Below the pieces are notes generated by a model. The model was not told the DNA's origin. It made no database searches and worked only from the letters and a program-made list of their open reading frames with translations. Position numbers and translations under genes: made by a program. Positions 1 through 6,656 of a stretch of 7,092 bases of DNA are shown piece after piece. Origin of the DNA: Candidatus Dormiibacter sp. (GTDB taxonomy: Bacteria; Chloroflexota; Dormibacteria; UBA8260); contig JANWHI010000104.1 in assembly GCA_025450495.1 (NCBI GenBank), positions 1 to 7,092 on the forward strand. Reading direction: 5' to 3'. Position 1 is the stretch's first letter, and each line of letters starts with the position of its first letter.

Positions 1-1
1 G

Positions 2-937
2 CCGAGGCCGCGGATCACGCTCGACCAGCTGCACACCTTCCTGGCGGTCGCCGATGTCGAGCACGTGACCGGTGCCGCGGAGCTGCTGCGGCTGTCGCAA
101 GGCTCAGTGAGCGCGGCGGTGCGCCGCCTCGAGGAGTCTCTGGGTTTGCCACTGTTCAACCGGGTGGGACGGAATGTGCGGCTCACCGACGTGGGCCGGG
201 CAGTGCGCCAGCTGGCGATCCGCACCATGGAGGACGTGGCCCAGATCGAGGAGCTGACCGCCGGCTACCTCGCGTTCGAGACGGGAGCGGTCGCGATCGC
301 GTCGGGGCGAGTGATGGGCGCGCATCGCCTGTCGACGTGGCTGGCGCCGTTCGTCAGCGCGCACCCCGGGGTCGATGTGCGCATCGTGCTCGGGCCGATG
401 CAGGGTGTCCTGGCGCGGTTGGAGGATGGCAGCGCCGACATCGTGATCCTGGGCAGCGAGGTGCGCTTGCCGGGCGTGGAGACGGTCGAGCTCGAGCGCA
501 CCGAGCTGGTGCTTGTGGTTGCGTCGGGGCACCCGCTGGCCGCGGAGGCGGACCCGATGCGCGCTCTGCGGCGGCACCGCTACCTGGCGCACGAGGCAGG
601 GACGGCGACACAGCTGCGCGCGGCGCGCGTGGTTGGCCGACTCGCCGACGAGGCGCCGACCATCGAGTTCGAGGAGGGGGCGCTGCTGGCAGCGCTGTTC
701 GCCGGCATCGGCTACGCGGTGATGCCACGGTCGGTCGTGGAGGACGCGCTCGACGATGGCCGCCTGGCGGTGCTGCGGCGTCCCGGGGCAGCGGTGCCGC
801 AGCGCTTCGTGGCAGCGCGGCGGGAGGCCCTGCACACCCCGGCGGTGCAGGCCTTCTGGGCACACCTGCACGAGCTGTCGGCGGCGTCGGATCAGGGCTG
901 GTCGACTGCGCCCGCCGTCGCACCGCGCGGGCCGTAG
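2..937 (+). CDS. LysR-type transcriptional regulator, 5' end off the window
   Basis: A one-component DNA-binding regulator of the LysR family, partial at the N-terminus. The frame is open from base 2 and 311 residues are visible. LysR sequence is recognisable ([14 protein letters not shown]) well before the first in-frame GTG at 65, so that GTG is not the true start. The ATG/GTG must lie left of base 1, probably by only a few codons. The winged HTH covers about visible residues 5-65, with the recognition region [17 protein letters not shown] and the typical LPLFNRVGR and LTDVGRAV turns. The rest is the periplasmic-binding-protein-like effector domain, from about [12 protein letters not shown] (residues 94-105), with the usual [16 protein letters not shown] and [13 protein letters not shown] strands. 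The effector is not predictable. Its end overlaps the convergent transporter gene by 46 bp. The family is secure; the target genes are unknown. Confidence 0.93.
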   Translation, partial: PRPRITLDQLHTFLAVADVEHVTGAAELLRLSQGSVSAAVRRLEESLGLPLFNRVGRNVRLTDVGRAVRQLAIRTMEDVAQIEELTAGYLAFETGAVAIASGRVMGAHRLSTWLAPFVSAHPGVDVRIVLGPMQGVLARLEDGSADIVILGSEVRLPGVETVELERTELVLVVASGHPLAAEADPMRALRRHRYLAHEAGTATQLRAARVVGRLADEAPTIEFEEGALLAALFAGIGYAVMPRSVVEDALDDGRLAVLRRPGAAVPQRFVAARREALHTPAVQAFWAHLHELSAASDQGWSTAPAVAPRGP

Positions 938-2736
938 CTGTTGCGCGCCACCCGCCTGATCCGACCTTCAGCCACGGCTTCCCGCAGGGCCCTGGTGAAA
1001 CGCCCGGGTCCCCAGCGGGCGGCTCCGACCCGTCGTGCCAGCTGCTCACGGTCGATGACGCCGGCATCGTCGACGGCATGGCCGATGGCTTCGATCTCGA
1101 TGTCGAGCACCCGCTCCGCGGTTGCCGCCGGGGACGACACCGCACTGCCGAGCATCGCCGGGACGTACATCCCCTGGCCCGGCCCGGGCCGGTAACGTCG
1201 AGCTCCGGCACGGTCGCGGCGCGCCCGCTGCTCGACGCGGCCCTGGATACGGCCCCGCAGCTCGCGCTCGCCATCCTCCGCAGGTTGGTCATCCGCGGAT
1301 TCCGCGCTCAACGGTGTGGCCACCTCCTCGAGTGGCTTCTGCGCGGCTTCGACTCCGCCGAAGATCTCCGCGATCCCGCCGATCGCCATGACGATGGCGC
1401 CGATCACAAAGGCGATCGCCACGGCCGACCTGCTGCCCGTGGCGATGAGACGCCCGAACAGCAGCGGCCCTGAGATGCCACCAACGGCCGTGCCGACGGC
1501 GTAGAAGAACGCGATCGCCAGCGCCCGCGTTTCCATGGGGAAGATCTCGCTGACGGTGAGGTAGGCGGCGCTCGCCCCCGCCGAGGCGAGGAAGAAGGTG
1601 CCGAAGATGAACGCCTCTAGGGCCCACGGCGAGGTCAGCGCTCCGCCCGCGAAGAGGCCGGCCATCACAGCCGCGATCACCGCCGAACCCATATAGGTCG
1701 TGGTGATCATGATCCGGCGCCCGACGGTATCGAACAGGCGGCCCAGCGTGAGCGGCCCCAGGAGGTTGCCCGCGGCGAACACGATCAGAAAGACCGGGAC
1801 GAAGGACGATGCCACCTTGTAAAAGGTGCCGTAGAGCGTCCCGAGGTCGAACGTGACTCCGTTGTAGAGAAAGGCCTGGCCGATGAACAGCGCCAGGCCG
1901 AGCAGCGCTCGTCGCGGGTATTTGGAGAAGGCGGTGTGCGCGATCTCGCGGAACGGCACCGTCTCGCGCTGGCGCACACGGATCTTGGCTTCGGGCTCGC
2001 CGAGCTTCCCTCCCGTCTCCCTCTCGATCTGTGCCTCCAGGTCGGCGACGATCCTCTCGGCTTCCTCCTCGCGGCCGTGGATGAACAGCCAGCGCGGGCT
2101 CTCCGGCACATGGCGGCGCACCAGCAGGACGGCGAGTCCGAGAACGGCGCCGAGGCCGAACGCCAGCCGCCAGCCGACGTTGGCGGGCAGCCACGCCTCG
2201 TTGAGCAGGACGATGGCAGCCACCGAACCGAGGATCGACCCGACCCAGAACGAGCCGTTGATCATCAGGTCGACACGACCGCGCACGCGAGCCGGAATGA
2301 GCTCGTCGATCGCCGAGTTGATCGCCGCATACTCGCCGCCGATGCCCGCCCCGGTGATGAACCGAGCCGCGAAGAAGTACCAGGCGTTGAACGACCCCGC
2401 GGTCGCCACCGTCGCCACGATGTAGACGCCGAGCGACACCATGAACAGCTTCTTGCGGCCGAGCCGGTCGGTGAGCTGTCCGAAGAAGAGCGCGCCGAGA
2501 CACGCACCGGCGACGTACGCCGCCGCGGCCACCCCGATCTGGGACACGGTCAGGTTGAGGCCGCTGCCCTTCTCGGTGAGCCGGGTGGCCACCGAACCGA
2601 CGATCGTGACCTCGAGCCCGTCGAGGATCCACACGGTGCCAAGCCCGATGACCACCATCCAGTGGAATCGCGACCACGGCAGCCGGTCCAGCCGCGCCGG
2701 GATCCTGGTCTCGATCGTGGCCGGCTGTGTCGTCAT
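892..2736 (-). CDS. MFS transporter (sugar-porter-like) with a C-terminal winged-helix-like tail
   Basis: A 614-residue inner-membrane secondary transporter of the major facilitator superfamily, presumably a proton-coupled symporter. Substrate is unknown. Residues 1-460 form the usual 12-helix body. TM1 is about 27-48 ([12 protein letters not shown]). The loop 2-3 signature is DRLGRKK (90-96), followed by [14 protein letters not shown] (125-138), a cytoplasmic PESPRWL motif (211-217) and the half-repeat signature [10 protein letters not shown] (332-341). PESPRWL is typical of the sugar porter and related branches. Residues 460-614 are extra: an acidic then Arg-rich linker (about 470-540), then a helical segment (542-590) and a short basic strand [12 protein letters not shown] (592-603). 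This order looks like a winged helix. The ATG at 2736 is the only sensible start. A GGAG abuts it, too close for a good ribosome site, and a GGAGG lies 14 nt upstream. The body is certain; the tail's role is inferred. Confidence 0.93.
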   Translation of the reverse strand: MTTQPATIETRIPARLDRLPWSRFHWMVVIGLGTVWILDGLEVTIVGSVATRLTEKGSGLNLTVSQIGVAAAAYVAGACLGALFFGQLTDRLGRKKLFMVSLGVYIVATVATAGSFNAWYFFAARFITGAGIGGEYAAINSAIDELIPARVRGRVDLMINGSFWVGSILGSVAAIVLLNEAWLPANVGWRLAFGLGAVLGLAVLLVRRHVPESPRWLFIHGREEEAERIVADLEAQIERETGGKLGEPEAKIRVRQRETVPFREIAHTAFSKYPRRALLGLALFIGQAFLYNGVTFDLGTLYGTFYKVASSFVPVFLIVFAAGNLLGPLTLGRLFDTVGRRIMITTTYMGSAVIAAVMAGLFAGGALTSPWALEAFIFGTFFLASAGASAAYLTVSEIFPMETRALAIAFFYAVGTAVGGISGPLLFGRLIATGSRSAVAIAFVIGAIVMAIGGIAEIFGGVEAAQKPLEEVATPLSAESADDQPAEDGERELRGRIQGRVEQRARRDRAGARRYRPGPGQGMYVPAMLGSAVSSPAATAERVLDIEIEAIGHAVDDAGVIDREQLARRVGAARWGPGRFTRALREAVAEGRIRRVARNSYGPRGATAGAVDQP

Positions 2737-2744
2737 CTCCTGCC

Positions 2745-2753
2745 TGCTAGCCT
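2745..2753 (+). promoter_or_regulatory. Candidate extended -10 element for leaderless small gene
   Basis: The sequence TGC-TAGCCT sits here. TAGCCT fits the TANNNT form of an actinobacterial -10 box and is preceded by an extended TGN. It ends six bases before the GTG at 2760, the spacing expected when transcription begins at the start codon. No good -35 hexamer is seen about 17 bp upstream, where the sequence is already transporter coding sequence. This is a short match in a GC-rich genome and is tentative. Confidence 0.4.
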
Positions 2754-2759
2754 CCGCTG

Positions 2760-3008
2760 GTGCTCCGCTGTCAGCTGCTTGGTCACCGGCCGCGCTTCAC
2801 GGCGACGGGCACCACCATGCGGTGGGATTGTCAGCGGGGCTGTGGCAGCGGCGGGTCGAAGGACTACGCGACCGCCGAGCAGGCGGCGCTGTACGCCGGC
2901 GGGCTCAACCGCGAGGATCGCGATGATCGTGGCCGCCGCGCCCCACTGGTCGCCCTGCTTCCGGTGCGGCTGGTTCGCGCGCTGCGCCGGCGTCAGGCTC
3001 CGCGGTAG
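2760..3008 (+). CDS. Small Cys/His protein, possible zinc-binding, uncharacterised
   Basis: An 82-residue soluble protein with a GTG start. I do not know a named function. It begins [12 protein letters not shown] and continues [17 protein letters not shown], so C4, H9, C24 and C28 could form one zinc site of C-x4-H...C-x3-C type. A short acidic/basic segment ([11 protein letters not shown], 50-60) and a hydrophobic then Arg-rich end (61-82) follow. Composition is protein-like: conserved-looking Gly, Trp, Tyr and paired Cys, unlike the Arg/Ala/Pro-rich shadow frames nearby. It resembles, from memory, short proteins seen in related high-GC actinobacteria, and its opening recalls small phage-type Cys proteins (C-x-L-x-G-H), but neither was checked. 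It has no Shine-Dalgarno; a TANNNT box six bases before the GTG suggests a leaderless message. It ends three bases before a strong hairpin. It is divergent from the MFS gene. Confidence 0.72.
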   Translation: MLRCQLLGHRPRFTATGTTMRWDCQRGCGSGGSKDYATAEQAALYAGGLNREDRDDRGRRAPLVALLPVRLVRALRRRQAPR

Positions 3009-3011
3009 CTG

Positions 3012-3032
3012 CCCCCCATGGCTCATGGGGGG
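3012..3032. terminator. Perfect hairpin between convergent genes, likely bidirectional terminator
   Basis: A perfect inverted repeat: CCCCCCATG (3012-3020), loop GCT, CATGGGGGG (3024-3032), i.e. nine base pairs with a three-base loop. It starts three bases after the stop of the small Cys/His gene and lies 24 bases past the stop of the FMN oxidase gene on the other strand. On the plus strand the stem is followed by AAATATTA, AT-rich for this genome but not a run of T. There is no T-run on the minus side. Position between two convergent stops supports a shared terminator or 3'-end stabilising structure. Confidence 0.7.
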
Positions 3033-3056
3033 AAATATTAGTGCCTTGGTACCACG

Positions 3057-4139
3057 TTATCCAGGTGATCCGGGCCGGATGAGAGCACCGAGGAACCGCC
3101 GATCGAGCGACTGTGCTGCATGGGCGCCGCAGAGGATCAGCGCATTGCGCAACTCGTCGAGGAACAGCTCGAGCACGCGCTGCGCCCCGGCCGCTCCGCC
3201 GACGGCCAGTCCCCAGTAGAGCGGACGGCCGATCATCACCGCGTTGGCGCCGAGGGCAAGGGCTCGCAGGACGTCGGTGCCGCGACGGATGCCGCCGTCG
3301 ACGAGCACATCGCCGCGGCCCGCGACGGCGTCGACGATCTCGGCGAGGACGGTGGCTGTCGCCGGCGCGCCGTCGAGTTGCCGGCCGCCGTGGTTCGAGA
3401 CGACGATGCCGGCAGCTCCGTGAGCCAAGGCCAGCAGTGCGTCGTCGGGCGTGAGGATCCCCTTCACCAGCACGGGAACCTGGTAGCGGCCGGCCATGGC
3501 CTCGACGTCCTTCCAGCTCAGCGCCGCGTCGGTGGCATGCTGAGCCTGGTGCGGTTCGAAGCCGCTCTCGACCCCAGTGTCGGCCAACGACGGGACCGCG
3601 GAGCTGACATTGAAACCGGAACGCAGGTCGCGCTCGCGGATGCCGGACACGGGGAAGTCGACGGTGACCACGAGCGCCTCGTAGCCCGCGGACAGAGCCT
3701 CGTCGATCAGTCTGTCGGTGATCGCTCGATCGCTGAAGACATAGACCTGGTACCACTTCTGTGCGTTCGGGACGGCCGCGACGACGTCGGAGGCGGAGAC
3801 GTTGGACAGCGTCGAGAGGCACATGATCGTCGCCGTGGCCGCGGCCGCGCGGGCCATGGCGATCTCGCCCTCGCCAGTGGCGATGCGCTGGTAGGCCATC
3901 GGCGCGGCGATGAGCGGGTGCGGCTGCACCTTGCCGAGCACGGTGACGCGCGTGTCGGGCCCAGATGAGCCCGTCAGCACGCGCGGGACGATGGTCAGGC
4001 GGCGCCAGGCTGCGACGTTCTCGGCAAGCGTCCACTCGTCCGTGGCTCCGCCGCTGATGTAGTCGTAGGCCCCGGTTTTCAGGGCCGCGCCCGCGGCGAT
4101 GGGAAACTCCGGCAGCGTGGTTGGCAGGGTTGGTCTCAT
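3057..4139 (-). CDS. FMN-dependent alpha-hydroxy-acid oxidase/dehydrogenase
   Basis: A 360-residue cytoplasmic flavoenzyme of the glycolate oxidase / lactate and mandelate dehydrogenase family, which oxidises an L-2-hydroxy acid to the 2-oxo acid with FMN. It is one TIM-barrel domain of normal family length. By eye alignment to spinach glycolate oxidase, all main active-site residues are present: Y27 (YDYISGGATDEWTL), Y133 (WYQVYVFSDR), D161 and R168 (TVDFPVSGIRERD), K226 (VLVKG), H250 and R253 (SNHGGRQLDG), with FMN-phosphate motifs DGGIRRGTDV (281-290) and GANAVMIGRP (297-306). The glycolate oxidase Trp108 position is Leu111 here, so substrate preference likely differs; 4-hydroxymandelate or lactate oxidase-like are options. 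The frame stays open 103 codons upstream, but that stretch overlaps the preceding gene and is not family-like, so the ATG at 4139 is chosen. No clear Shine-Dalgarno. It lies 29 nt behind the MDR oxidoreductase, probably co-transcribed. Confidence 0.93.
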   Translation of the reverse strand: MRPTLPTTLPEFPIAAGAALKTGAYDYISGGATDEWTLAENVAAWRRLTIVPRVLTGSSGPDTRVTVLGKVQPHPLIAAPMAYQRIATGEGEIAMARAAAATATIMCLSTLSNVSASDVVAAVPNAQKWYQVYVFSDRAITDRLIDEALSAGYEALVVTVDFPVSGIRERDLRSGFNVSSAVPSLADTGVESGFEPHQAQHATDAALSWKDVEAMAGRYQVPVLVKGILTPDDALLALAHGAAGIVVSNHGGRQLDGAPATATVLAEIVDAVAGRGDVLVDGGIRRGTDVLRALALGANAVMIGRPLYWGLAVGGAAGAQRVLELFLDELRNALILCGAHAAQSLDRRFLGALIRPGSPG

Positions 4140-4168
4140 GCGGTGCTGACGCGTCCGGGCTGCGCCGG

Positions 4169-5188
4169 CTAGCGGCTGGTGCGAACCAGCATCTTGCCGG
4201 TGTTGTCGCCGCGCAACAGCCCGAGGAACGCGTCGGGAGCATGCTCGATGCCGTCGACGATGGTCTCGCGCGTCCTGATGCTGCCGTCGGCAATCCATGG
4301 ACCGACCTCGTTGACGAAGTCGTGCATGCGGTGCTGGTGGTCGAAGACGAGGAAACCTTGCAGGGTCAACCGCTTGCCGACGCACAGGGGCAGGTTGCGC
4401 GGGCCCGGTGAGGGATGGGCCGCGTCGTATTGCGAGATCATCCCGCACAGAGCGGTGCGACCATGCGGACGGAACGCGCCGATGGCCGCCTCGAGGTGCT
4501 CACCGCCGACGTTGTCGAAATACACGTCGATGCCGTCGGGCGCTGCCTCAGCCAGCTGGGTGCGCACCGGACCGTTCTTGTAGTTGAACCCGGCGTCGAC
4601 CCCGAGCTCCTCGGTGAGCCAGCGCACCTTCTCATCCGAACCGGCGCTGCCGATCACGCGCGCCGCGCCGCGCAGCTTGGCGATCTGCGCCGCCATGCTC
4701 CCCACCGCCCCCGCCGCGCCGGAGACGAAGACCACGTCGCCCTCCTTGATCTGCGCGATGTCGACGAGGCCGACCCAGGCGGTGAGGCCGATCATGCCCA
4801 GGGCGCTGAGGTACGCCGTGGCGGGGATGGAACTGGTGTCGACGCGGCGGAAGTCAGCCGCCTTGCCGGTGGCATATTCGCGCCAACCGAAGTTGTGGGT
4901 CACGACGTCGCCGACGTTGAGGTCCGGAGTGCGCGACTCGATGACCTCACCGAGAGCACCGCCGTCGAGAACCCGGCCGATGGGGAACGGAGGGATGTAC
5001 GACTTCACGTCGTTCATGCGGCCGCGCATGTATGGGTCGACAGAGACGTAGGAGTTGCGGACCACAGCCTCGCCGTCGTCAGGCGGCCGAACATCCGTCT
5101 CGACGAGGGTGAAGTTGTCGGTGGTGACCGCGCCGTTGGGCCGGCTGGTCAGATGGATCTCGCGGCTGCGCAGGCCTGTCATTGTCAT
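4169..5188 (-). CDS. NADP-dependent MDR oxidoreductase, zinc-free (CurA / prostaglandin reductase-like)
   Basis: A 339-residue cytoplasmic medium-chain reductase of the COG2130 type (CurA, YncB, leukotriene B4 dehydrogenase/prostaglandin reductase), which uses NADPH to reduce the double bond of enones/enals or similar carbonyls. The N-terminal domain has the family signature VSVDPYMRGRM (48-58) and GGALGEVIES (76-85). The Rossmann fold has the glycine motif SGAAGAVGS (156-164), then GSAGSDEKVRWL (180-191) and the typical FNYK (201-204) and YFDNVGGEHLEAA (223-235). The structural and catalytic zinc ligands of alcohol dehydrogenases are absent, as expected. The C-terminus GKMLVRTSR is usual for the family. 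The ATG at 5188 is preferred over a GTG at 5209 and an ATG at 5182, because it gives normal length and N-terminus, but no ribosome site decides it. It sits 60 nt after the acyltransferase and 29 nt before the FMN oxidase. Physiological substrate is unknown. Confidence 0.93.
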   Translation of the reverse strand: MTMTGLRSREIHLTSRPNGAVTTDNFTLVETDVRPPDDGEAVVRNSYVSVDPYMRGRMNDVKSYIPPFPIGRVLDGGALGEVIESRTPDLNVGDVVTHNFGWREYATGKAADFRRVDTSSIPATAYLSALGMIGLTAWVGLVDIAQIKEGDVVFVSGAAGAVGSMAAQIAKLRGAARVIGSAGSDEKVRWLTEELGVDAGFNYKNGPVRTQLAEAAPDGIDVYFDNVGGEHLEAAIGAFRPHGRTALCGMISQYDAAHPSPGPRNLPLCVGKRLTLQGFLVFDHQHRMHDFVNEVGPWIADGSIRTRETIVDGIEHAPDAFLGLLRGDNTGKMLVRTSR

Positions 5189-5248
5189 GGCCAGCGCATC
5201 TTGGCACACCGCCAGCGGGCGCCTGCCGGCACAGGCCGCGGCCGTTGC

Positions 5249-6379
5249 TCAGGCGTCCAGCGCGTCTGCGACTGCGACCGGTGCCAATCCACCGCCCGGA
5301 GCGAGGCCGGCGAGCCCGGCCACCCTCCGTGTCCGACCGCCCTGGCCGGCCGGGAAGCGCCCTTTCAGAGACAGGAATGGCCGCTCGACGACCACCAGCG
5401 AGACCTGCGCCACGGCGATCGTCAACGGCAGGTCGATGAGCAGGCGGAGCGGGCCCGGCGAGATCCCCAGGCCGGCGACCGCCGAGTCGATGGCCAGACC
5501 CCACCGGTACCTGCCGTAGGAGCGGCGGCCGATCCAGCGCAGCACACCGTTGTTGAGCCACACCGTCGGCCGCTCGCCGACGGCGTGAAGGATCAGCGCA
5601 CACGCGCCCAGCGCAGCCGCCAGCTCGGGGAGCGGTCCTGGCGGCGCAGCCACCAGGGCCAACCCCGTGAAGGCGCCGGCGGCGATGACCGTTGGCGCCG
5701 ACAGTGATGGTTGTCGATCCATCCAGAGCAGCGCGAGCGCGCAGCCGACGAGCAGCACGCTGCCGTGGGTGGGGGTGCCGAAATACACGAAGTACGATGC
5801 ACTGCCTCGCGCGAACAGAACGAGGCTCAGCAACTGGCCGGCGGCGGCCAGGGTGATGCACGTCCTGAGCGCTGTCCGCGGGCTCGAGAAGCGCAACAGA
5901 GCGATCAGGGCGATGGGCCAGAGCAGATAGAACTGCTCCTCGATCGACAGCGACCATGTGTGTCCCAGGTATCCACCGAGCAGGGACGCCTGGTGGAGAG
6001 CCAGGTCCCAGTTCTGGAAGAACAGAAGTGCCTGCGGAGCCGCGCGGATGGTGTCGAGGCGGTTGCTCGGCGAGCCGACCACGGTGGCGACCAGCTCGGC
6101 GGCGCAGACCACGATGACCAGGACGGGAAGGATGCGCAGCGCCCGTCGTCCGTAGAAGTTGCGCAGCCGGACGCGCCCGCTGCCCCTCTGCTCCTCGGCG
6201 ATCAGGGTGGTGATGAGGAAGCCCGAGAGGACGAAGAAGATGTCGACACCGATCTGTCCCCCTGCGAACGGCAGCTGCTCAGCCCACGCGTGATTGCACA
6301 GCACGGCGAGAACGGCGATCGCCCGGAGGCCATCGAGCGCCGGTCGATGGCCGAGTCGGAGTGGTTGAGCTGGCTTCAT
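5249..6379 (-). CDS. Membrane acyltransferase, acyltransferase-3 (OafA/YrhL) family, divergent motifs
   Basis: A 376-residue polytopic membrane protein of the family that transfers acyl groups to cell-surface sugars, peptidoglycan, lipids or antibiotics. About ten hydrophobic segments are visible. Family landmarks include RPALDGLRAIAVLAVLCNH (12-30) with the essential-type H30, GVDIFFVLSGFLITTLI (44-60), FYGRRALRILP (75-85) and HTWSLSIEEQFYLLWP (140-155). There is no C-terminal SGNH hydrolase domain, so this is the short form. Two later motifs look altered: the usual T-x-T-R-x-D before LLxG reads TPTHGS (202-207), and the usual YLWH reads YRWG (291-294). It may therefore be a diverged or weakly active member. 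The frame is open 82 codons further upstream, but that peptide is not membrane-like or family-like; the ATG at 6379 matches the family N-terminus. A GTG at 6388 is possible. No Shine-Dalgarno is seen. First gene of a three-gene minus-strand run. Confidence 0.9.
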   Translation of the reverse strand: MKPAQPLRLGHRPALDGLRAIAVLAVLCNHAWAEQLPFAGGQIGVDIFFVLSGFLITTLIAEEQRGSGRVRLRNFYGRRALRILPVLVIVVCAAELVATVVGSPSNRLDTIRAAPQALLFFQNWDLALHQASLLGGYLGHTWSLSIEEQFYLLWPIALIALLRFSSPRTALRTCITLAAAGQLLSLVLFARGSASYFVYFGTPTHGSVLLVGCALALLWMDRQPSLSAPTVIAAGAFTGLALVAAPPGPLPELAAALGACALILHAVGERPTVWLNNGVLRWIGRRSYGRYRWGLAIDSAVAGLGISPGPLRLLIDLPLTIAVAQVSLVVVERPFLSLKGRFPAGQGGRTRRVAGLAGLAPGGGLAPVAVADALDA

Positions 6380-6576
6380 GAGGAACACCGAGCGGCCGCG
6401 CGGCCTGGGTCGTCTGCTCAGCAGAGCCCTCGCGCATTTTCCGGCGGTCCCGCCCACGCCCCAGTTCGGATCCTGCAACGAGTAACCCACGATCTGACCC
6501 CCCGTTGCTGCCCAGACCGCCCCCCCTTTGCGGGGTAAATGAAGCGAACGCGCCACACGCACAGGTACATTCGAGG

Positions 6577-6593
6577 TATCACTAGTGGTGATA
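6577..6593. promoter_or_regulatory. Operator-like inverted repeat TATCAC-N5-GTGATA
   Basis: Perfect 6-bp arms TATCAC (6577-6582) and GTGATA (6588-6593) flank TAGTG. An overlapping 8-bp palindrome CACTAGTG (6580-6587, allowing for the shared bases) is contained in it. Arms are AT-richer than the surroundings. It lies 64 bp before the YggT-like start codon and just after a weak TACATT box, a position where a dimeric repressor could act. No cognate regulator is known and the palindrome is short, so this is only a candidate. Confidence 0.35.
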
Positions 6594-6642
6594 GGAAGGC
6601 GACGGCTCAGGGGTCCGGCGGGCAAGCCGGTTCGAGGCAGTC

Positions 6643-6648
6643 AGGAGG
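6643..6648 (+). promoter_or_regulatory. Shine-Dalgarno AGGAGG deciding the YggT-like start
   Basis: AGGAGG lies eight bases before the ATG at 6657. It is the only textbook ribosome site in the window. It fixes this ATG over the further-upstream in-frame GTG at 6585 and the internal ATG that encodes M38. Confidence 0.85.
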
Positions 6649-6656
6649 TGGTTGGC

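Larger units (their letters stand above)
6380..6656. other. Divergent control region between acyltransferase and YggT-like genes
   Basis: No gene is seen in these 277 bp. The region holds C-rich tracts (about 6497-6526) ending in a small CCCC-TTTGC-GGGG stem (6523-6535), a 13-bp interrupted palindrome TCTGCT-C-AGCAGA (6413-6425), a GC palindrome GGCCGCGCGGCC (6394-6405), and the operator-like repeat at 6577-6593. A TACATT at 6566-6571 could be a weak plus-strand -10 (four of six consensus bases), but there is no matching -35 box. No convincing promoter was found for the minus-strand run. Promoters for both directions are inferred to lie here. Confidence 0.5.

Noticed and set aside
337..1473. 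Long plus-strand open frame across the LysR 3' end and the transporter tail
   Set aside because: Translation is an Arg/Ala/Gly/Pro-rich shadow with no family motif, opposite or out of frame with two clear genes.
1289..2677. 462-codon minus-strand frame inside the transporter gene
   Set aside because: It is the +1 shadow of the MFS gene in high-GC DNA; Arg-rich and without membrane helices.
2905..4293. 462-codon minus-strand frame over the FMN oxidase gene
   Set aside because: Arg/Pro-rich shadow; the true frame at 3057-4139 has every FMN-oxidase motif.
4140..4448. Possible 103-codon N-terminal extension of the FMN oxidase, as if fused to the upstream gene
   Set aside because: The extension is out-of-frame reading of the MDR gene and is not family-like; the oxidase already has its full N-terminus from 4139.
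5198..5206. Minus-strand TGC-CAAGAT before the oxidoreductase start, as an extended -10 box
   Set aside because: Only three of six consensus bases, and the nine-base gap to the ATG does not fit a leaderless start well; the gene is probably read from upstream.
5210..5229. Imperfect inverted repeat between the acyltransferase and oxidoreductase genes, as a terminator
   Set aside because: Arms contain a mismatch and a wobble, there is no loop room and no T-run; likely chance GC symmetry.
4415..5707. 430-codon plus-strand frame over the oxidoreductase and acyltransferase ends
   Set aside because: Antisense shadow with Asp/Arg/Gly/His-rich sequence and no recognisable domain; spans two genes and their gap.
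6533..6538. GGGTAA as the -10 box of a stress sigma factor promoter
   Set aside because: No GTTT-type -35 element at the required 13-16 bp spacing upstream.
6380..6625. 82-codon upstream extension of the acyltransferase frame
   Set aside because: Not hydrophobic or conserved-looking, and it runs through C-rich control DNA; the ATG at 6379 gives the normal family N-terminus.
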